From contig JAIBAX010000009.1 in NCBI GenBank assembly GCA_019694955.1, forward strand, positions 1-64,000: a stretch of DNA of 64,000 nt, given 5' to 3'. The notes under the pieces are model-generated. The model saw only the letters and a list, made by a program, of their open reading frames with translations, was not told the DNA's origin and did no database searches. The number at the start of each line of letters is the position of its first letter. The stretch's first letter is position 1. Below, piece by piece: positions 26,012-35,713 of the stretch. Source of the stretch: Chitinophagales bacterium (lineage in GTDB: Bacteria; Bacteroidota; Bacteroidia; Chitinophagales; JADIYW01). The translations under genes and the position numbers were made by a program.

Positions 26012-27433
26012 ATGTCACATTTCGAATCGCCTTTACGGGAACCACTAATAACAGGCAATAAGACCTGGAAAAAAATTACCGATGATATAGTTGTAAATAC
26101 AACGGGAGATATCAAACCATTGTGGTTGATAGCAACGTTGATATCGGCAGCTGTAGCCGCATTCGGTGTGTTTTGTATTGGATGGGAAGTTTGTTACGGA
26201 ATTGGTACTTGGGGTGCCAATAAAACGGTAGGTTGGGCTTGGGATATCACCAACTTCGTGTGGTGGATCGGTATCGGGCACGCAGGAACCTTGATTTCAG
26301 CGATTTTGCTGTTGTTTCGTCAGAAGTGGAGAACGGGTGTAAACCGTGCCGCGGAAGCGATGACCATCTTCGCCGTTGTGTGTGCTGGTTTGTTTCCGGT
26401 ATTCCACATGGGCAGGGTTTGGGATGCCTTCTTTATTTTTCCTCTTCCTAATACTCGTGGACCATTATGGCAAAACTTTAACTCACCCTTATTATGGGAC
26501 GTATTTGCTATCTCAACTTATTTCTCCGTATCGTTATTGTTCTGGTATACAGGTTTAGTACCTGACTTTGGAACAATACGCGATCAGGCTAAACCGGGTT
26601 CTATCAGATGGAAAATCTATAATGTTCTTTCATTTGGATGGGTAGGAGAAGCAAAACATTGGGAGAGATGGGAATCATTATCCTTGATTCTTGCCGGTTT
26701 ATCTACACCATTGGTATTATCAGTACATACTATTGTATCCTTCGACTTCGCTACATCTATTGTTCCGGGTTGGCATACTACTATCTTACCGCCTTATTTC
26801 GTTGCTGGTGCGATTTTCTCCGGTTTCGCTATGGTGTTAACGTTGATGTTAGTAGCTAGGAAAGTCATGAACTTAGAAGATTATATCACTATTGCACACG
26901 TTGAATCCATGAATAAGATTCTCTTATTAACGGGTTCTATGGTTGGTACGGCATATCTTACCGAGTTATTTGTAGCTTGGTATTCAGGAAGTATGTATGA
27001 GCAATATGCTTTTGCAAATAGGGCTTTGGGTCCTTTAGCATGGTCGTATTGGACGATGATGTTCTGCAACCTTATTTTCCCTCAGTTCTTCTGGTCTAAG
27101 AAATTACGTCGTTCAATTGCTTTCACCTTTTTCACATCTATTGTAGTAAATATAGGTATGTGGTTCGAGCGTTTCGTGATTATCGTTACTTCATTGTATC
27201 GTGACTATTTACCTTCATCATGGATAGACTACCGTCCAACATGGGTTGAAGTAGGTATTTATGTTGGTACAGGTGGAATATTCATGACCTTATTCTTATT
27301 ATTCTCTAGATTCTTCCCTGTGGTTGCTATTGCTGAGGTGAAATCTATCTTGAAGATTTCAGGTGATCAAGCAAGAGCCGAGCAATGGGATGAAGTGAAG
27401 GATGATGATGTTTATAAAACTTTAGAAAAATAA
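26012..27433 (+). CDS. actC: alternative complex III subunit ActC (NrfD-type quinol-binding protein)
   Basis: ActC is an integral membrane subunit of the NrfD/PsrC family and is expected to form the main quinol site. The 473-residue protein has about ten transmembrane helices and the family segments VWWIGIGHAGTLISAILLL and MTIFAVVCAGLFPVFHMGR. It sits between actB and actD with 20-base and 5-base gaps. Confidence 0.94.
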   Translation: MSHFESPLREPLITGNKTWKKITDDIVVNTTGDIKPLWLIATLISAAVAAFGVFCIGWEVCYGIGTWGANKTVGWAWDITNFVWWIGIGHAGTLISAILLLFRQKWRTGVNRAAEAMTIFAVVCAGLFPVFHMGRVWDAFFIFPLPNTRGPLWQNFNSPLLWDVFAISTYFSVSLLFWYTGLVPDFGTIRDQAKPGSIRWKIYNVLSFGWVGEAKHWERWESLSLILAGLSTPLVLSVHTIVSFDFATSIVPGWHTTILPPYFVAGAIFSGFAMVLTLMLVARKVMNLEDYITIAHVESMNKILLLTGSMVGTAYLTELFVAWYSGSMYEQYAFANRALGPLAWSYWTMMFCNLIFPQFFWSKKLRRSIAFTFFTSIVVNIGMWFERFVIIVTSLYRDYLPSSWIDYRPTWVEVGIYVGTGGIFMTLFLLFSRFFPVVAIAEVKSILKISGDQARAEQWDEVKDDDVYKTLEK

Positions 27434-27438
27434 TATAC

Positions 27439-27963
27439 ATGAGCGCTAAAAAACTTTTAGTAGGCATATTCGATGACGATCATACATTGATTCATGCTAT
27501 TGAACATATCCGCCATGATGGTTATAAGGTTGGAGAAGTGTTTACACCTTTTCCGGTACACGGTTTAGAACACGCCTTGGGTTTAAGACCTACAAAGCTG
27601 CATACAGCAGGTTTTATGTTTGGTGCAACTGGAACTACCTTCGCCTTAAGTTTTATTACATGGGTATCTACGCTTAGCTATCCAAATAATTTTGGTGGCA
27701 AGCCTTTCTTTAGTTTACCGTCTTGGATTCCAATTACTTTTGAGATGACGGTATTATTCGCCGCTTGGGGAATGACATTGTCTTTCTACTATCTCTGTAA
27801 ATTATACCCCGGCAAGCAACCAAAAATTGTTGACCCACGTACTACGGATCACTTGTTTTCTATGACTTTTGATTTGGACGGGAAGGATGAAGCCTATATA
27901 GAGAAATTATCTTCTTTATTGAAGGCTCAAGGCGCTATTGAAGTATATATAAAAGAATTATAA
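27439..27963 (+). CDS. actD: alternative complex III subunit ActD (DUF3341)
   Basis: ActD is a small two-helix membrane subunit of ACIII. The 174-residue protein shows the typical N-terminal GIFDDDHTLIHAIEHIR and hydrophobic segments at about 60-80 and 96-116. Its position between actC and actE confirms the identity. Confidence 0.92.
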   Translation: MSAKKLLVGIFDDDHTLIHAIEHIRHDGYKVGEVFTPFPVHGLEHALGLRPTKLHTAGFMFGATGTTFALSFITWVSTLSYPNNFGGKPFFSLPSWIPITFEMTVLFAAWGMTLSFYYLCKLYPGKQPKIVDPRTTDHLFSMTFDLDGKDEAYIEKLSSLLKAQGAIEVYIKEL

Positions 27964-27980
27964 GCCAAAAGCAAATTAAA

Positions 27981-28586
27981 ATGGCAAAATTGAATAAAAT
28001 ATTAGTTGTTACGGTATTAGCTACATTGCTACTGACCAGTTGCTTCAGGGATTATCGCAAGCCGGGAAGAGAGTATATGCCGGATATGGCACATTCTACG
28101 GCTTATGATGCAAGTACATTGAATCCTGTTTTTAAGGATGGAGTTACCAATCAAAAGGCGCCTGAAGGTAGTATAGGACGCGGTAAATATGTTTATCCTA
28201 TTCCCAATACACCTGAAGGATATGAGCTAGCAGCTACTGCCATCACGAATCCCTTTACTTTCACTGCAGAAGAAATTAAGGGCGATGGTAAGAAATTGTA
28301 CAATAGAAATTGTGCTATCTGCCATGGCGAACAAGGTGATGGACAAGGACATTTGCCATCTATTGATAAATTTCCACCACCACCATCGTATTTTGGTGAT
28401 GCCTTGATGAGTTTACCTGATGGTAAGCGCTATCATTCAGTAATGTATGGTAAAGGTATGATGGGAAGCTATGCCTCACAGTTAGACCATAGAGAACGTT
28501 GGTTGGTATTAAGTTATGTTAAAAGTATGCAATTGGCAAAAGGTGGCACTACTGCTCCAACTGCCGTAGCGGATACAACTAATTAA
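27981..28586 (+). CDS. actE: alternative complex III subunit ActE (monoheme cytochrome c lipoprotein)
   Basis: ActE is a periplasmic lipid-anchored cytochrome c of ACIII. The 201-residue product has a lipobox LLTSC (Cys21), one CAICH heme site at 111-115 and likely axial Met160 or Met161 in YGKGMMGSYA. It is a candidate to pass electrons to the Cu-A site of the oxidase encoded just downstream. Confidence 0.93.
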   Translation: MAKLNKILVVTVLATLLLTSCFRDYRKPGREYMPDMAHSTAYDASTLNPVFKDGVTNQKAPEGSIGRGKYVYPIPNTPEGYELAATAITNPFTFTAEEIKGDGKKLYNRNCAICHGEQGDGQGHLPSIDKFPPPPSYFGDALMSLPDGKRYHSVMYGKGMMGSYASQLDHRERWLVLSYVKSMQLAKGGTTAPTAVADTTN

Positions 28587-28614
28587 TTATTTGAATAAAC
28601 AATAAAGCAAAGAA

Positions 28615-30063
28615 ATGAGTACATTTTCATTCGAAGCTAAAACGAAAAAAAATCTGGCGATAACCATCGTTGTAGGTTTAATTTTATTCGGCCTTGGTTT
28701 AATATTTCAAGGTAGTAAGCATGATACGCACCATGAAAATGAACATGGTGAGACAATGAAAACCGAAGAAGTAAGTAAACATGCGACAACTACTGTTGCT
28801 TCTACACATAGCGAATCAGTGACCGATTCAGCTGTACATACAGATACTTCCCATGCTGTTGCGCTCGCTGCGGCAAGTGTAAACACCTATGAATATAAAG
28901 ATGTAAGTGCAGAAATAGATGAAGAACTTCAGTCATTGGGTGACAGATCACATTATGCACATCATAAGGTGGGTACTTTAAAGGATAAGATTATTACAAA
29001 TTTATACGCCGTAGTATTATTTTTCTTATATATAGGATTAGCGGCAATGTTCGTATTAGCTGCGACGACGTTGGCATTAGGTGGTTGGCAGATTCAAATG
29101 CAGAAAATATTCTTAGCGATTGCATCCACAATTCCGGTATCTATAATTATCATGGTGGTTCTTTTTGCTACGAATATGCATACTATATTTGAATGGTCAC
29201 ATGCTGAATTATACGACCCTGCCAGTCCACATTACGATGCATTATTATTCTCTAAACATGATTATTTGAATGTTAAAGGTTTTTGGATTCGCTCAATAAT
29301 ATTCTTTTCTATTTCCTTGGGATTATTATATTTTTGGTGGAAAAATCTAAACAGCATGGATGTAAATCCTAGCATTAGATTATATAATACTAGCCGTGGC
29401 ATTGCAGGCGCTACTATCCTTTTAGTTGCCATGGGCGTGAATCCTTTTGGAACTTGGGATTGGGCAATGTCTATTCAACCGCATTGGTATAGTACTTTGT
29501 ATGCTTGGTATTTAATGGCAAGTGGTGCTGTGTCTATGTTCTCTCTGACCATGCTTTTAATTATCTTCTTAAAGAAAAAGGGTAATCTTCCAGGCGTAAA
29601 TGAAAACCATCGTCATGATATCGGTAAGTTTATGTTTGCCATTTCTGTATTCTGGACTTACCTGTTTTTCTCACAATTCATGTTGCAATGGTATGCCAAT
29701 ATCCCCGAGGAGACCATCTATTTCGATAAGAGAGAAGCTGGATACTTCATACTTTTCTGGGGTAGTTTCGTTCTTTGCTTCTTAGTGCCATTTTTTACAT
29801 TGATGAAAAGGGCAAGCAAGAGAAGTATTGTAGCAACAAGTGTAATGGCTTTTGTTATCATTTTGGCACATTACTTTGATTTCTTCTTAGTAGTTGTTCC
29901 CGAGGTGGTTCCGGAAGGGGGCTTTGGTTTCTTAGGTTTAGGCTTTTTAGTAGCTTTAGCAGGTGTGTATATGTTCTGGATTTTTAACAGCTTGACTAAG
30001 TTTAAAGATTTAGAGTCTTCTACACATCCATTATATAGAGAAAGTATAAAACATCAGATTTAA
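28615..30063 (+). CDS. actF: alternative complex III subunit ActF
   Basis: ActF is a ten-helix NrfD-like membrane subunit, related to ActC. The 482-residue protein has one N-terminal helix, a His- and Thr-rich acidic linker (about 33-85, eleven His), and then the membrane bundle (ILLVAMGVNPFGTWDWAMSI; FWTYLFFSQFMLQWYANIP). It is the last of the act genes and leads into coxB. Confidence 0.93.
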   Translation: MSTFSFEAKTKKNLAITIVVGLILFGLGLIFQGSKHDTHHENEHGETMKTEEVSKHATTTVASTHSESVTDSAVHTDTSHAVALAAASVNTYEYKDVSAEIDEELQSLGDRSHYAHHKVGTLKDKIITNLYAVVLFFLYIGLAAMFVLAATTLALGGWQIQMQKIFLAIASTIPVSIIIMVVLFATNMHTIFEWSHAELYDPASPHYDALLFSKHDYLNVKGFWIRSIIFFSISLGLLYFWWKNLNSMDVNPSIRLYNTSRGIAGATILLVAMGVNPFGTWDWAMSIQPHWYSTLYAWYLMASGAVSMFSLTMLLIIFLKKKGNLPGVNENHRHDIGKFMFAISVFWTYLFFSQFMLQWYANIPEETIYFDKREAGYFILFWGSFVLCFLVPFFTLMKRASKRSIVATSVMAFVIILAHYFDFFLVVVPEVVPEGGFGFLGLGFLVALAGVYMFWIFNSLTKFKDLESSTHPLYRESIKHQI

Positions 30064-30083
30064 TTCAATAAATAAATATTGCT

Positions 30084-31136
30084 ATGTCAGCGTTTCTTTT
30101 AATATTAACCATTGTTTTACTGGTAATTGTCGTATTACAGATATCCAAGGCCGCAGAACTAGCGCGCGTTTTGAAGGGTGATAGTGATTACGAGGAGTCA
30201 AATGGTAATTTAGCTTTGATAACTACAGTCGTTGGCTTTGTTATCTTGGTAGCTTCTTTGTGGTCTATATTTACTTATAAGGATAGATTTCTTCCAGTAC
30301 CCGCTTCGGAACAAGGCGTTTGGATACAAAGCATGATTAATTGGACCATGTTTTTCACTTGTGCTGTATATATTATTACTCAGATATTATTGTTCTGGTT
30401 TGTATACAAATATAAGTTTAGCAGCAAAAGAAGGGCATTTTGGTATCCTGATAATGGGGCATTAGAATTAGCTTGGACCGTAGTTCCAGCGATTGTGTTA
30501 ACGGTTTTAGTTATCTTGGGAATACAAAAATGGTTTAAGGTATTCTCTGAAACACCAACAGATGCCATTGTGGTGGATGTTACTGCGCAACAATTCAAAT
30601 GGACATTGCGTTATCCCGGAAATGATAATGTTTTAGGTGCTCGTGATTTTTCGCTTACCAATAGTAATAATGAGTTGGGAGTTAATTGGAATGATAAAAA
30701 TAGCCATGATGATTTCTTTGCAGATGATATGGTAATTCCTGTAAATACGCCAGTATTAGTTAAAATTAGTGCATTGGATGTTTTGCATAACGTCAATTTA
30801 GTTCATTTTCGTGTTAAAATGGATGCCGTTCCGGGTATTCCAACCAAAATGTGGTTTAGACCAACCATTACTACTGATTCTATGCGCTTGATTTTAAATA
30901 ATCCTGAGTTTGAGTATGAACTGAACTGTTCAGAGTTGTGTGGGTCAGGGCACTATAATATGAGAAAAGTAATTAAGGTAGTGAGTTTGGATGAATATAA
31001 GAAATGGGCAAGAACGCAATCTTTAGAAAATGCTTTTTATACTAAGAATGTACAACCTGAGTTGGCTGCTTCAACGGCACAAACAGATACAACATCTTCT
31101 AGTAAGGAAGCGGCAATAACAACAGCAACAAATTAA
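30084..31136 (+). CDS. coxB: cytochrome c oxidase subunit II
   Basis: Subunit II receives electrons at the binuclear Cu-A centre. The ligands are visible as His235 (DVLHNVNLVHF) and the cluster Cys282, Glu284, Cys286, His290 and Met293 (CSELCGSGHYNM). The 350-residue protein has four hydrophobic segments before the Cu-A domain (3-20, 43-64, 85-108, 127-148), two more than usual. No cytochrome c domain is fused to it, so the enzyme is aa3- rather than caa3-like. An ACIII-aa3 supercomplex is known from Flavobacterium, and the operon order fits that. Confidence 0.96.
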   Translation: MSAFLLILTIVLLVIVVLQISKAAELARVLKGDSDYEESNGNLALITTVVGFVILVASLWSIFTYKDRFLPVPASEQGVWIQSMINWTMFFTCAVYIITQILLFWFVYKYKFSSKRRAFWYPDNGALELAWTVVPAIVLTVLVILGIQKWFKVFSETPTDAIVVDVTAQQFKWTLRYPGNDNVLGARDFSLTNSNNELGVNWNDKNSHDDFFADDMVIPVNTPVLVKISALDVLHNVNLVHFRVKMDAVPGIPTKMWFRPTITTDSMRLILNNPEFEYELNCSELCGSGHYNMRKVIKVVSLDEYKKWARTQSLENAFYTKNVQPELAASTAQTDTTSSSKEAAITTATN

Positions 31137-31156
31137 AAGAATTTAAATAATATATT

Positions 31157-32986
31157 ATGGCAGAGGTAATTTCAAAAGAGCATTTAGCACATGATGTACA
31201 TCATGCTCCTCATGAGGAACACCACCATGTAGAAACATTTATTAATAAGTATATATTTACTACAGATCATAAAATGATTGCACGCCAATTCCTGTTCACA
31301 GGTATATTTTGGGCAATCATTGGAGGGCTTTTTTCTGTACTTTTCAGGGTACAACTAGGTTGGCCGGACGCTACTTTTCCAGTGTTGGAAAAACTATTTG
31401 GCAATTGGTTTAACGATGGGAAATTGGATCCTAATGCATACTATATGTTGGTAACCATGCATGGAACCATCATGGTATTCTTCGTGCTAACAGCAGGTTT
31501 GAGTGGTACATTTGCCAACTTCCTCATTCCCTTGCAGATTGGTGCAAGAGATATGGCATCCGGATTTATCAATATGCTTTCTTATTGGTTTTTCTTTTTG
31601 TCGAGTTTAGTAATGTTCGCTTCCTTATTTGTGCCAACAGGTGCAGCTTCAGGCGGTTGGACGATTTATCCTCCATTGAGTGCATTACCACAAGCTACTC
31701 CCGGAAGTGGAACAGGGATGACACTATGGTTAATATCTATGGCATTGTTCATCGGTTCTACATTGATGGGCGGTTTAAATTATATTACGACTGTCCTGAA
31801 TTTGAGAACACGTGGTATGGATTTATTTAAAATGCCTTTAACCGTATGGGCACTTTTCTTTACTGCCATTATTGGTCTTTTATCTTTCCCTGTATTATTG
31901 TCAGGTGCAGTATTATTAATTTTTGATAGAAGTTTAGGTACTTCATTCTTCTTGTCTGATATTTATATTGGAGGCAAGGCTTTAGGATACTCTGGTGGAA
32001 GCCCTATTTTGTTCCAGCACTTATTTTGGTTCTTAGGTCACCCGGAAGTATATATCGTTATCTTGCCTGCAATGGGTATGGTGTCAGAAATATTAGCGAC
32101 ACATTCCAGAAAACCTATCTTCGGTTACAAGGCCATGATATTCTCTATTTTAGGAATCACTATCCTCGGTTTTATTGTTTGGGCGCACCACATGTTTATG
32201 TCTGGATTAAATCCTTTTGCAGGATCTGTGTTTACTTTATTTACCTTGTTAATTGCAGTCCCATCAGCAGTAAAAGTCTTTAACTGGCTGACAACCCTAT
32301 GGAGAGGTAATATTCACTTGAACTCCGCCAGTTTGTTTGCCATTGGGTTTGTATCAGTATTTATTTCTGGTGGTGTTACAGGTATTTGGTTAGGAAATGC
32401 TACCATTGATATTCAATTGCATGATACTTACTTCGTGGTGGCGCACTTCCATATAGTAATGGGTATCGCTGCATTCTTCGGAATGTTTGCTGGTGTTTAT
32501 CATTGGTTTCCTAAGATGTTTGGACGTTTCATGAACGAAACAATGGGGTACATACACTTTTTCGTGACTTTTCTTGGAAGCTATGTGATTTTCTGGCCTA
32601 TGCATTATTTAGGTATGAGCGGTGTACCGAGAAGATATTATTCATTCAAAGAATTTGCTGCATTTTCCCAGTATGATGACTTAAATAAAGTTATTAGCGC
32701 AGCAGCGATTGTCGTATTCATTACACAACTTGTGTTTGTCGCTAATTTTATCTATAGCATATACAAAGGAAGAAAAATGACCAGTGATAATCTGAATCCT
32801 TGGAATTCGAATACTTTGGAATGGACAACACCTGTGGAACCAGGGCATGGAAATTGGCCGGGTGCGCTTCCAACAGTTTATCGTTGGCCATATGATTATA
32901 GTAAAAATACAACAGGTCCTGATTTTACCCCACAAACAGTTCCATTAACCGAGCAGGAAATCAAAGAATTAGAATCCCACGCATAA
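31157..32986 (+). CDS. coxA: cytochrome c oxidase subunit I
   Basis: The catalytic subunit reduces oxygen at the heme a3-Cu-B site. In 609 residues it has heme a ligands His102 and His432, heme a3 ligand His430 (HDTYFVVAHFH), Cu-B ligands His295, His344 and His345, and the cross-linked Tyr299. The GHPEVYI motif places it in the A1 family. The N-terminus (9-24) is unusually rich in His. About 12 membrane helices are predicted. It follows coxB by 20 bases. Confidence 0.97.
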   Translation: MAEVISKEHLAHDVHHAPHEEHHHVETFINKYIFTTDHKMIARQFLFTGIFWAIIGGLFSVLFRVQLGWPDATFPVLEKLFGNWFNDGKLDPNAYYMLVTMHGTIMVFFVLTAGLSGTFANFLIPLQIGARDMASGFINMLSYWFFFLSSLVMFASLFVPTGAASGGWTIYPPLSALPQATPGSGTGMTLWLISMALFIGSTLMGGLNYITTVLNLRTRGMDLFKMPLTVWALFFTAIIGLLSFPVLLSGAVLLIFDRSLGTSFFLSDIYIGGKALGYSGGSPILFQHLFWFLGHPEVYIVILPAMGMVSEILATHSRKPIFGYKAMIFSILGITILGFIVWAHHMFMSGLNPFAGSVFTLFTLLIAVPSAVKVFNWLTTLWRGNIHLNSASLFAIGFVSVFISGGVTGIWLGNATIDIQLHDTYFVVAHFHIVMGIAAFFGMFAGVYHWFPKMFGRFMNETMGYIHFFVTFLGSYVIFWPMHYLGMSGVPRRYYSFKEFAAFSQYDDLNKVISAAAIVVFITQLVFVANFIYSIYKGRKMTSDNLNPWNSNTLEWTTPVEPGHGNWPGALPTVYRWPYDYSKNTTGPDFTPQTVPLTEQEIKELESHA

Positions 32987-32992
32987 TTTGTA

Positions 32993-33889
32993 ATGGCAAA
33001 AACTACTGACATATCAATTGTAAGAAGTACAGGTAAATCTAAGCTTGCATTATTTGCCGAGTTGGCAAAAGTGCGCTTATCTTTATTAGTTGTATTCTCT
33101 GCAGTAATGGCTTATTTGTTAGGAATAGAAGGTGTCATTAATTGGTATAATGTTCTTTGGTTAGTGGCAGGTGGTTTTTTTGTCACCGCTTCTTCTAATA
33201 CCATCAACCAAATTATTGAAAAGGATTTAGATAAACTAATGACCAGAACAAAAAACAGGCCTTTACCTACCGGACAACTGACACTTGTTGAAGCAGCTAT
33301 TTTTGCCGGTGTTACAGGAGTACTTGGTTTGTTTATTTTATCATATTTCTTCAATACGCTCAGTGGAGTCTTGGGTGCCTTGTCCTTAATTTCTTATGCA
33401 TTTATATATACACCTTCAAAAAGACTTAGTCCAGTTTCCGTGTTTATTGGTGCTATACCGGGAAGTATGCCTTTATTAATTGGTTGGACTGCAGCAACAG
33501 AAGCTATTAATGTACAGGGTATCATCTTGTTTGGCATTCAGTTTTTTTGGCAAATACCACATTTTTGGTCGATAGCTTGGTTGTTAAATGATGATTATAA
33601 TAAGGCAGGTTTTAAGCTTTTACCCTCAGAAAATGGTAAAACGAGATTGACTGCTCTGCAAAATATACCCTATTTATTCATGTTGATATTATCAGGAACA
33701 TTTCCTTATATTTTGGGAATGACTGGTAAAGTTTCACTGCTAATTTCGCTTATCGCTGGGTCTTACTTCCTATTTCAGGGCGTCCAATTATCAATAGATA
33801 CGGAAGATAAAAGCGCCAAAAAACTAATGTTTGCCTCTTTTATTTATTTGCCTGTAGTATTTTTAGCATTTGTTATTGATAAAATTTAA
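32993..33889 (+). CDS. ctaB: protoheme IX farnesyltransferase (heme O synthase)
   Basis: This UbiA-family prenyltransferase makes heme O from heme B, a precursor of the heme A needed by the oxidase. The 298-residue protein shows the Asp-rich prenyl-diphosphate site in NQIIEKDLDKLMTRTKNRP (about 69-87) and FGIQFFWQIPHFWSIAWLL, both diagnostic, and nine or so helices. Its stop codon overlaps the next start (TAATG). Confidence 0.96.
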   Translation: MAKTTDISIVRSTGKSKLALFAELAKVRLSLLVVFSAVMAYLLGIEGVINWYNVLWLVAGGFFVTASSNTINQIIEKDLDKLMTRTKNRPLPTGQLTLVEAAIFAGVTGVLGLFILSYFFNTLSGVLGALSLISYAFIYTPSKRLSPVSVFIGAIPGSMPLLIGWTAATEAINVQGIILFGIQFFWQIPHFWSIAWLLNDDYNKAGFKLLPSENGKTRLTALQNIPYLFMLILSGTFPYILGMTGKVSLLISLIAGSYFLFQGVQLSIDTEDKSAKKLMFASFIYLPVVFLAFVIDKI

Positions 33890-34497
33890 TGTTGAGCTTA
33901 ACTACTCCATATAAACAAAGATACAATCACCAGAAGGCACAGCGCTTTAGTACTTGGTTAGGGATAATCAGTATAGCGATGGCTTTTGGTGGCTGGACCA
34001 GTGCTTATTTGGTACGGAAAGCTGCCGGTGGATGGATGAGTTTTTCATTGCCCTCCATTTTTTGGGTAAGTACAATTGTCATTCTTTTAAGTAGCGTCAC
34101 CATGCAACTTGCACATGTCGCCAACAAAAAAGGATTGACGAGTTTGCTAAAGCTATTTTTGTTTTTAACATTTGGTTTTGGCGTAGCCTTTTTTGTACTC
34201 CAATTAGATGGATGGCATCAGTTACAATCTTTAGGGATTTATCACGATGGCAATGTGGCAGGGTCGTTCTTTTATGTGATTACTTGGGGTCATGCCGCAC
34301 ATATTATTCTTGGGTTGTTATTCGTGCTGATAGCCTTTATTCGTACCTTTCGCGCTATTAACAAAAAGGACGCTTCCCACTTTTATGAAAACGATCAGGA
34401 TTTCTATAAGATAAGAACGGACATTTTATCTCCGTTTTGGCATTTTCTAGACTTCCTTTGGGTATATCTATTTATATTTTTGAATCTTAACCATTAA
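33889..34497 (+). CDS. cytochrome c oxidase subunit III-like protein (first copy)
   Basis: The 202-residue membrane protein has five predicted helices and ends FWHFLDFLWVYLFIFLNL, a subunit III signature. ITWGHAAHIILGLLFVLIAF is the usual TM4. It is shorter than a classical subunit III (about 270) and may form a pair with the longer gene at 34509. Translation is coupled to ctaB. Confidence 0.88.
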   Translation: MLSLTTPYKQRYNHQKAQRFSTWLGIISIAMAFGGWTSAYLVRKAAGGWMSFSLPSIFWVSTIVILLSSVTMQLAHVANKKGLTSLLKLFLFLTFGFGVAFFVLQLDGWHQLQSLGIYHDGNVAGSFFYVITWGHAAHIILGLLFVLIAFIRTFRAINKKDASHFYENDQDFYKIRTDILSPFWHFLDFLWVYLFIFLNLNH

Positions 34498-34508
34498 AAT
34501 TGCTATAA

Positions 34509-35351
34509 ATGGCTGAAGAAACTTTATTGAAACACGCCGATACACACGAGCACGAGGGTCACGAACCTTTCATGCCTGCAGATGAATTCGAAAGCAATTC
34601 CCCTATGAAGGTTTCCTATGGGAAAATGATGATGTGGTATTTCTTACTATCAGATGCATTTACATTTTCTGCATTCTTAATTACTTATGGCGCATTACGC
34701 GTCAGTAATAAATGGTGGCCGGATCCTAACCACGTCTTTAATGCCATGCCCTTTATGGGACATAAGCAAATACCGCTCGGTTTTGTTAGTATTATGACCT
34801 TTATCCTGATTTTGAGTTCCGTTTTTGTCGTTTTAGCTGTTATTGAAGGACATAGAATGAACAAGAAAGGGGTGCTATTATGGATGTTGGGTGGAATTGC
34901 CGGAGGCGCTGCCTTCTTAGGTTGTCAAGCATGGGAGTGGTCTCACCTGATAAGTGAAGGTCTACGACCATTTTTTAACCCTTTTGTTCCTGATGCACAA
35001 GGTATGACGCATCTTGCAAAAAGCATAGTAGATCCAGAAACAGGAAGAAGGGTGTTGGAAATGACAGGTAATATGGTCACAGACGCACATGGTCATAAGT
35101 TTCAATTAGGAGAAGGTTTTGGTAAGTTTGGTGGTGTTGGTGCTTTTGGCGCCTTGTTCTTCGGAATTACCGGATTTCACGGATTTCACGTGTTCACAGG
35201 TGTATTGTTGAATGTCTGGGGCTTTTTCGCAACACTCTCGGGAAAGTTTGAGAAAGTAGGTCATTATGAAATGATTGAAAAACTTGGTTTATACTGGCAC
35301 TTTGTAGACTTAGTGTGGGTATTCGTTTTCTTAGCATTCTATTTATTATAA
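34509..35351 (+). CDS. cytochrome c oxidase subunit III (second copy)
   Basis: This 280-residue subunit III homologue has five or more helices, FFGITGFHGFHVFTGVLLN and the C-terminal YWHFVDLVWVFVFLAFYLL. A soluble insert of about 45 residues (FVPDAQGMTHLAKSIVDPET to GHKFQLGEGF) interrupts the membrane core between two helices. The family lacks redox centres and stabilises subunit I. Confidence 0.92.
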   Translation: MAEETLLKHADTHEHEGHEPFMPADEFESNSPMKVSYGKMMMWYFLLSDAFTFSAFLITYGALRVSNKWWPDPNHVFNAMPFMGHKQIPLGFVSIMTFILILSSVFVVLAVIEGHRMNKKGVLLWMLGGIAGGAAFLGCQAWEWSHLISEGLRPFFNPFVPDAQGMTHLAKSIVDPETGRRVLEMTGNMVTDAHGHKFQLGEGFGKFGGVGAFGALFFGITGFHGFHVFTGVLLNVWGFFATLSGKFEKVGHYEMIEKLGLYWHFVDLVWVFVFLAFYLL

Positions 35352-35372
35352 AAATATTTAAAAATTAACGAT

Positions 35373-35711
35373 ATGTCAAGAGGTCATGTTCCTAGTGATG
35401 CAGAATATAAAAGTCAGGTAAGTGCCGTATGGAAAGCAACTTTCTGGATGGGATTGATTACGATAGTTGAAGTAGTCATCGCTTTAATTTGGATGAAGTA
35501 TTTAACAGACTATCCGCGAATTATCTTAAATAGCTTTTTTATAGTAGCTTCTGCAACCAAAGCATTTTTTATTATTGGTGAGTTCATGCACTTAAAATAT
35601 GAAAAACGCGCCTTAATGATATCTATGGCTGTTCCATTGATATTTCTGGTTTGGGCGATTATTGCCTTCTCTTGGGAAGGTGGTGCATGGCATCATATGA
35701 GAGGTTATTAG
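35373..35711 (+). CDS. cytochrome c oxidase subunit IV-type membrane protein
   Basis: The 112-residue, three-helix protein has the pattern of the small subunit IV family (WKATFWMGLITIVEVVIALIW; FFIIGEFMHLKYEKRALMIS). It lies directly after subunit III, as in other Bacteroidota operons. Confidence 0.88.
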   Translation: MSRGHVPSDAEYKSQVSAVWKATFWMGLITIVEVVIALIWMKYLTDYPRIILNSFFIVASATKAFFIIGEFMHLKYEKRALMISMAVPLIFLVWAIIAFSWEGGAWHHMRGY

Positions 35712-35713
35712 TA

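Noticed and set aside
30084-31136. caa3-type oxidase (fused cytochrome c in subunit II)
   Set aside because: Subunit II ends after the Cu-A domain without any CxxCH motif, so the enzyme is aa3-like.
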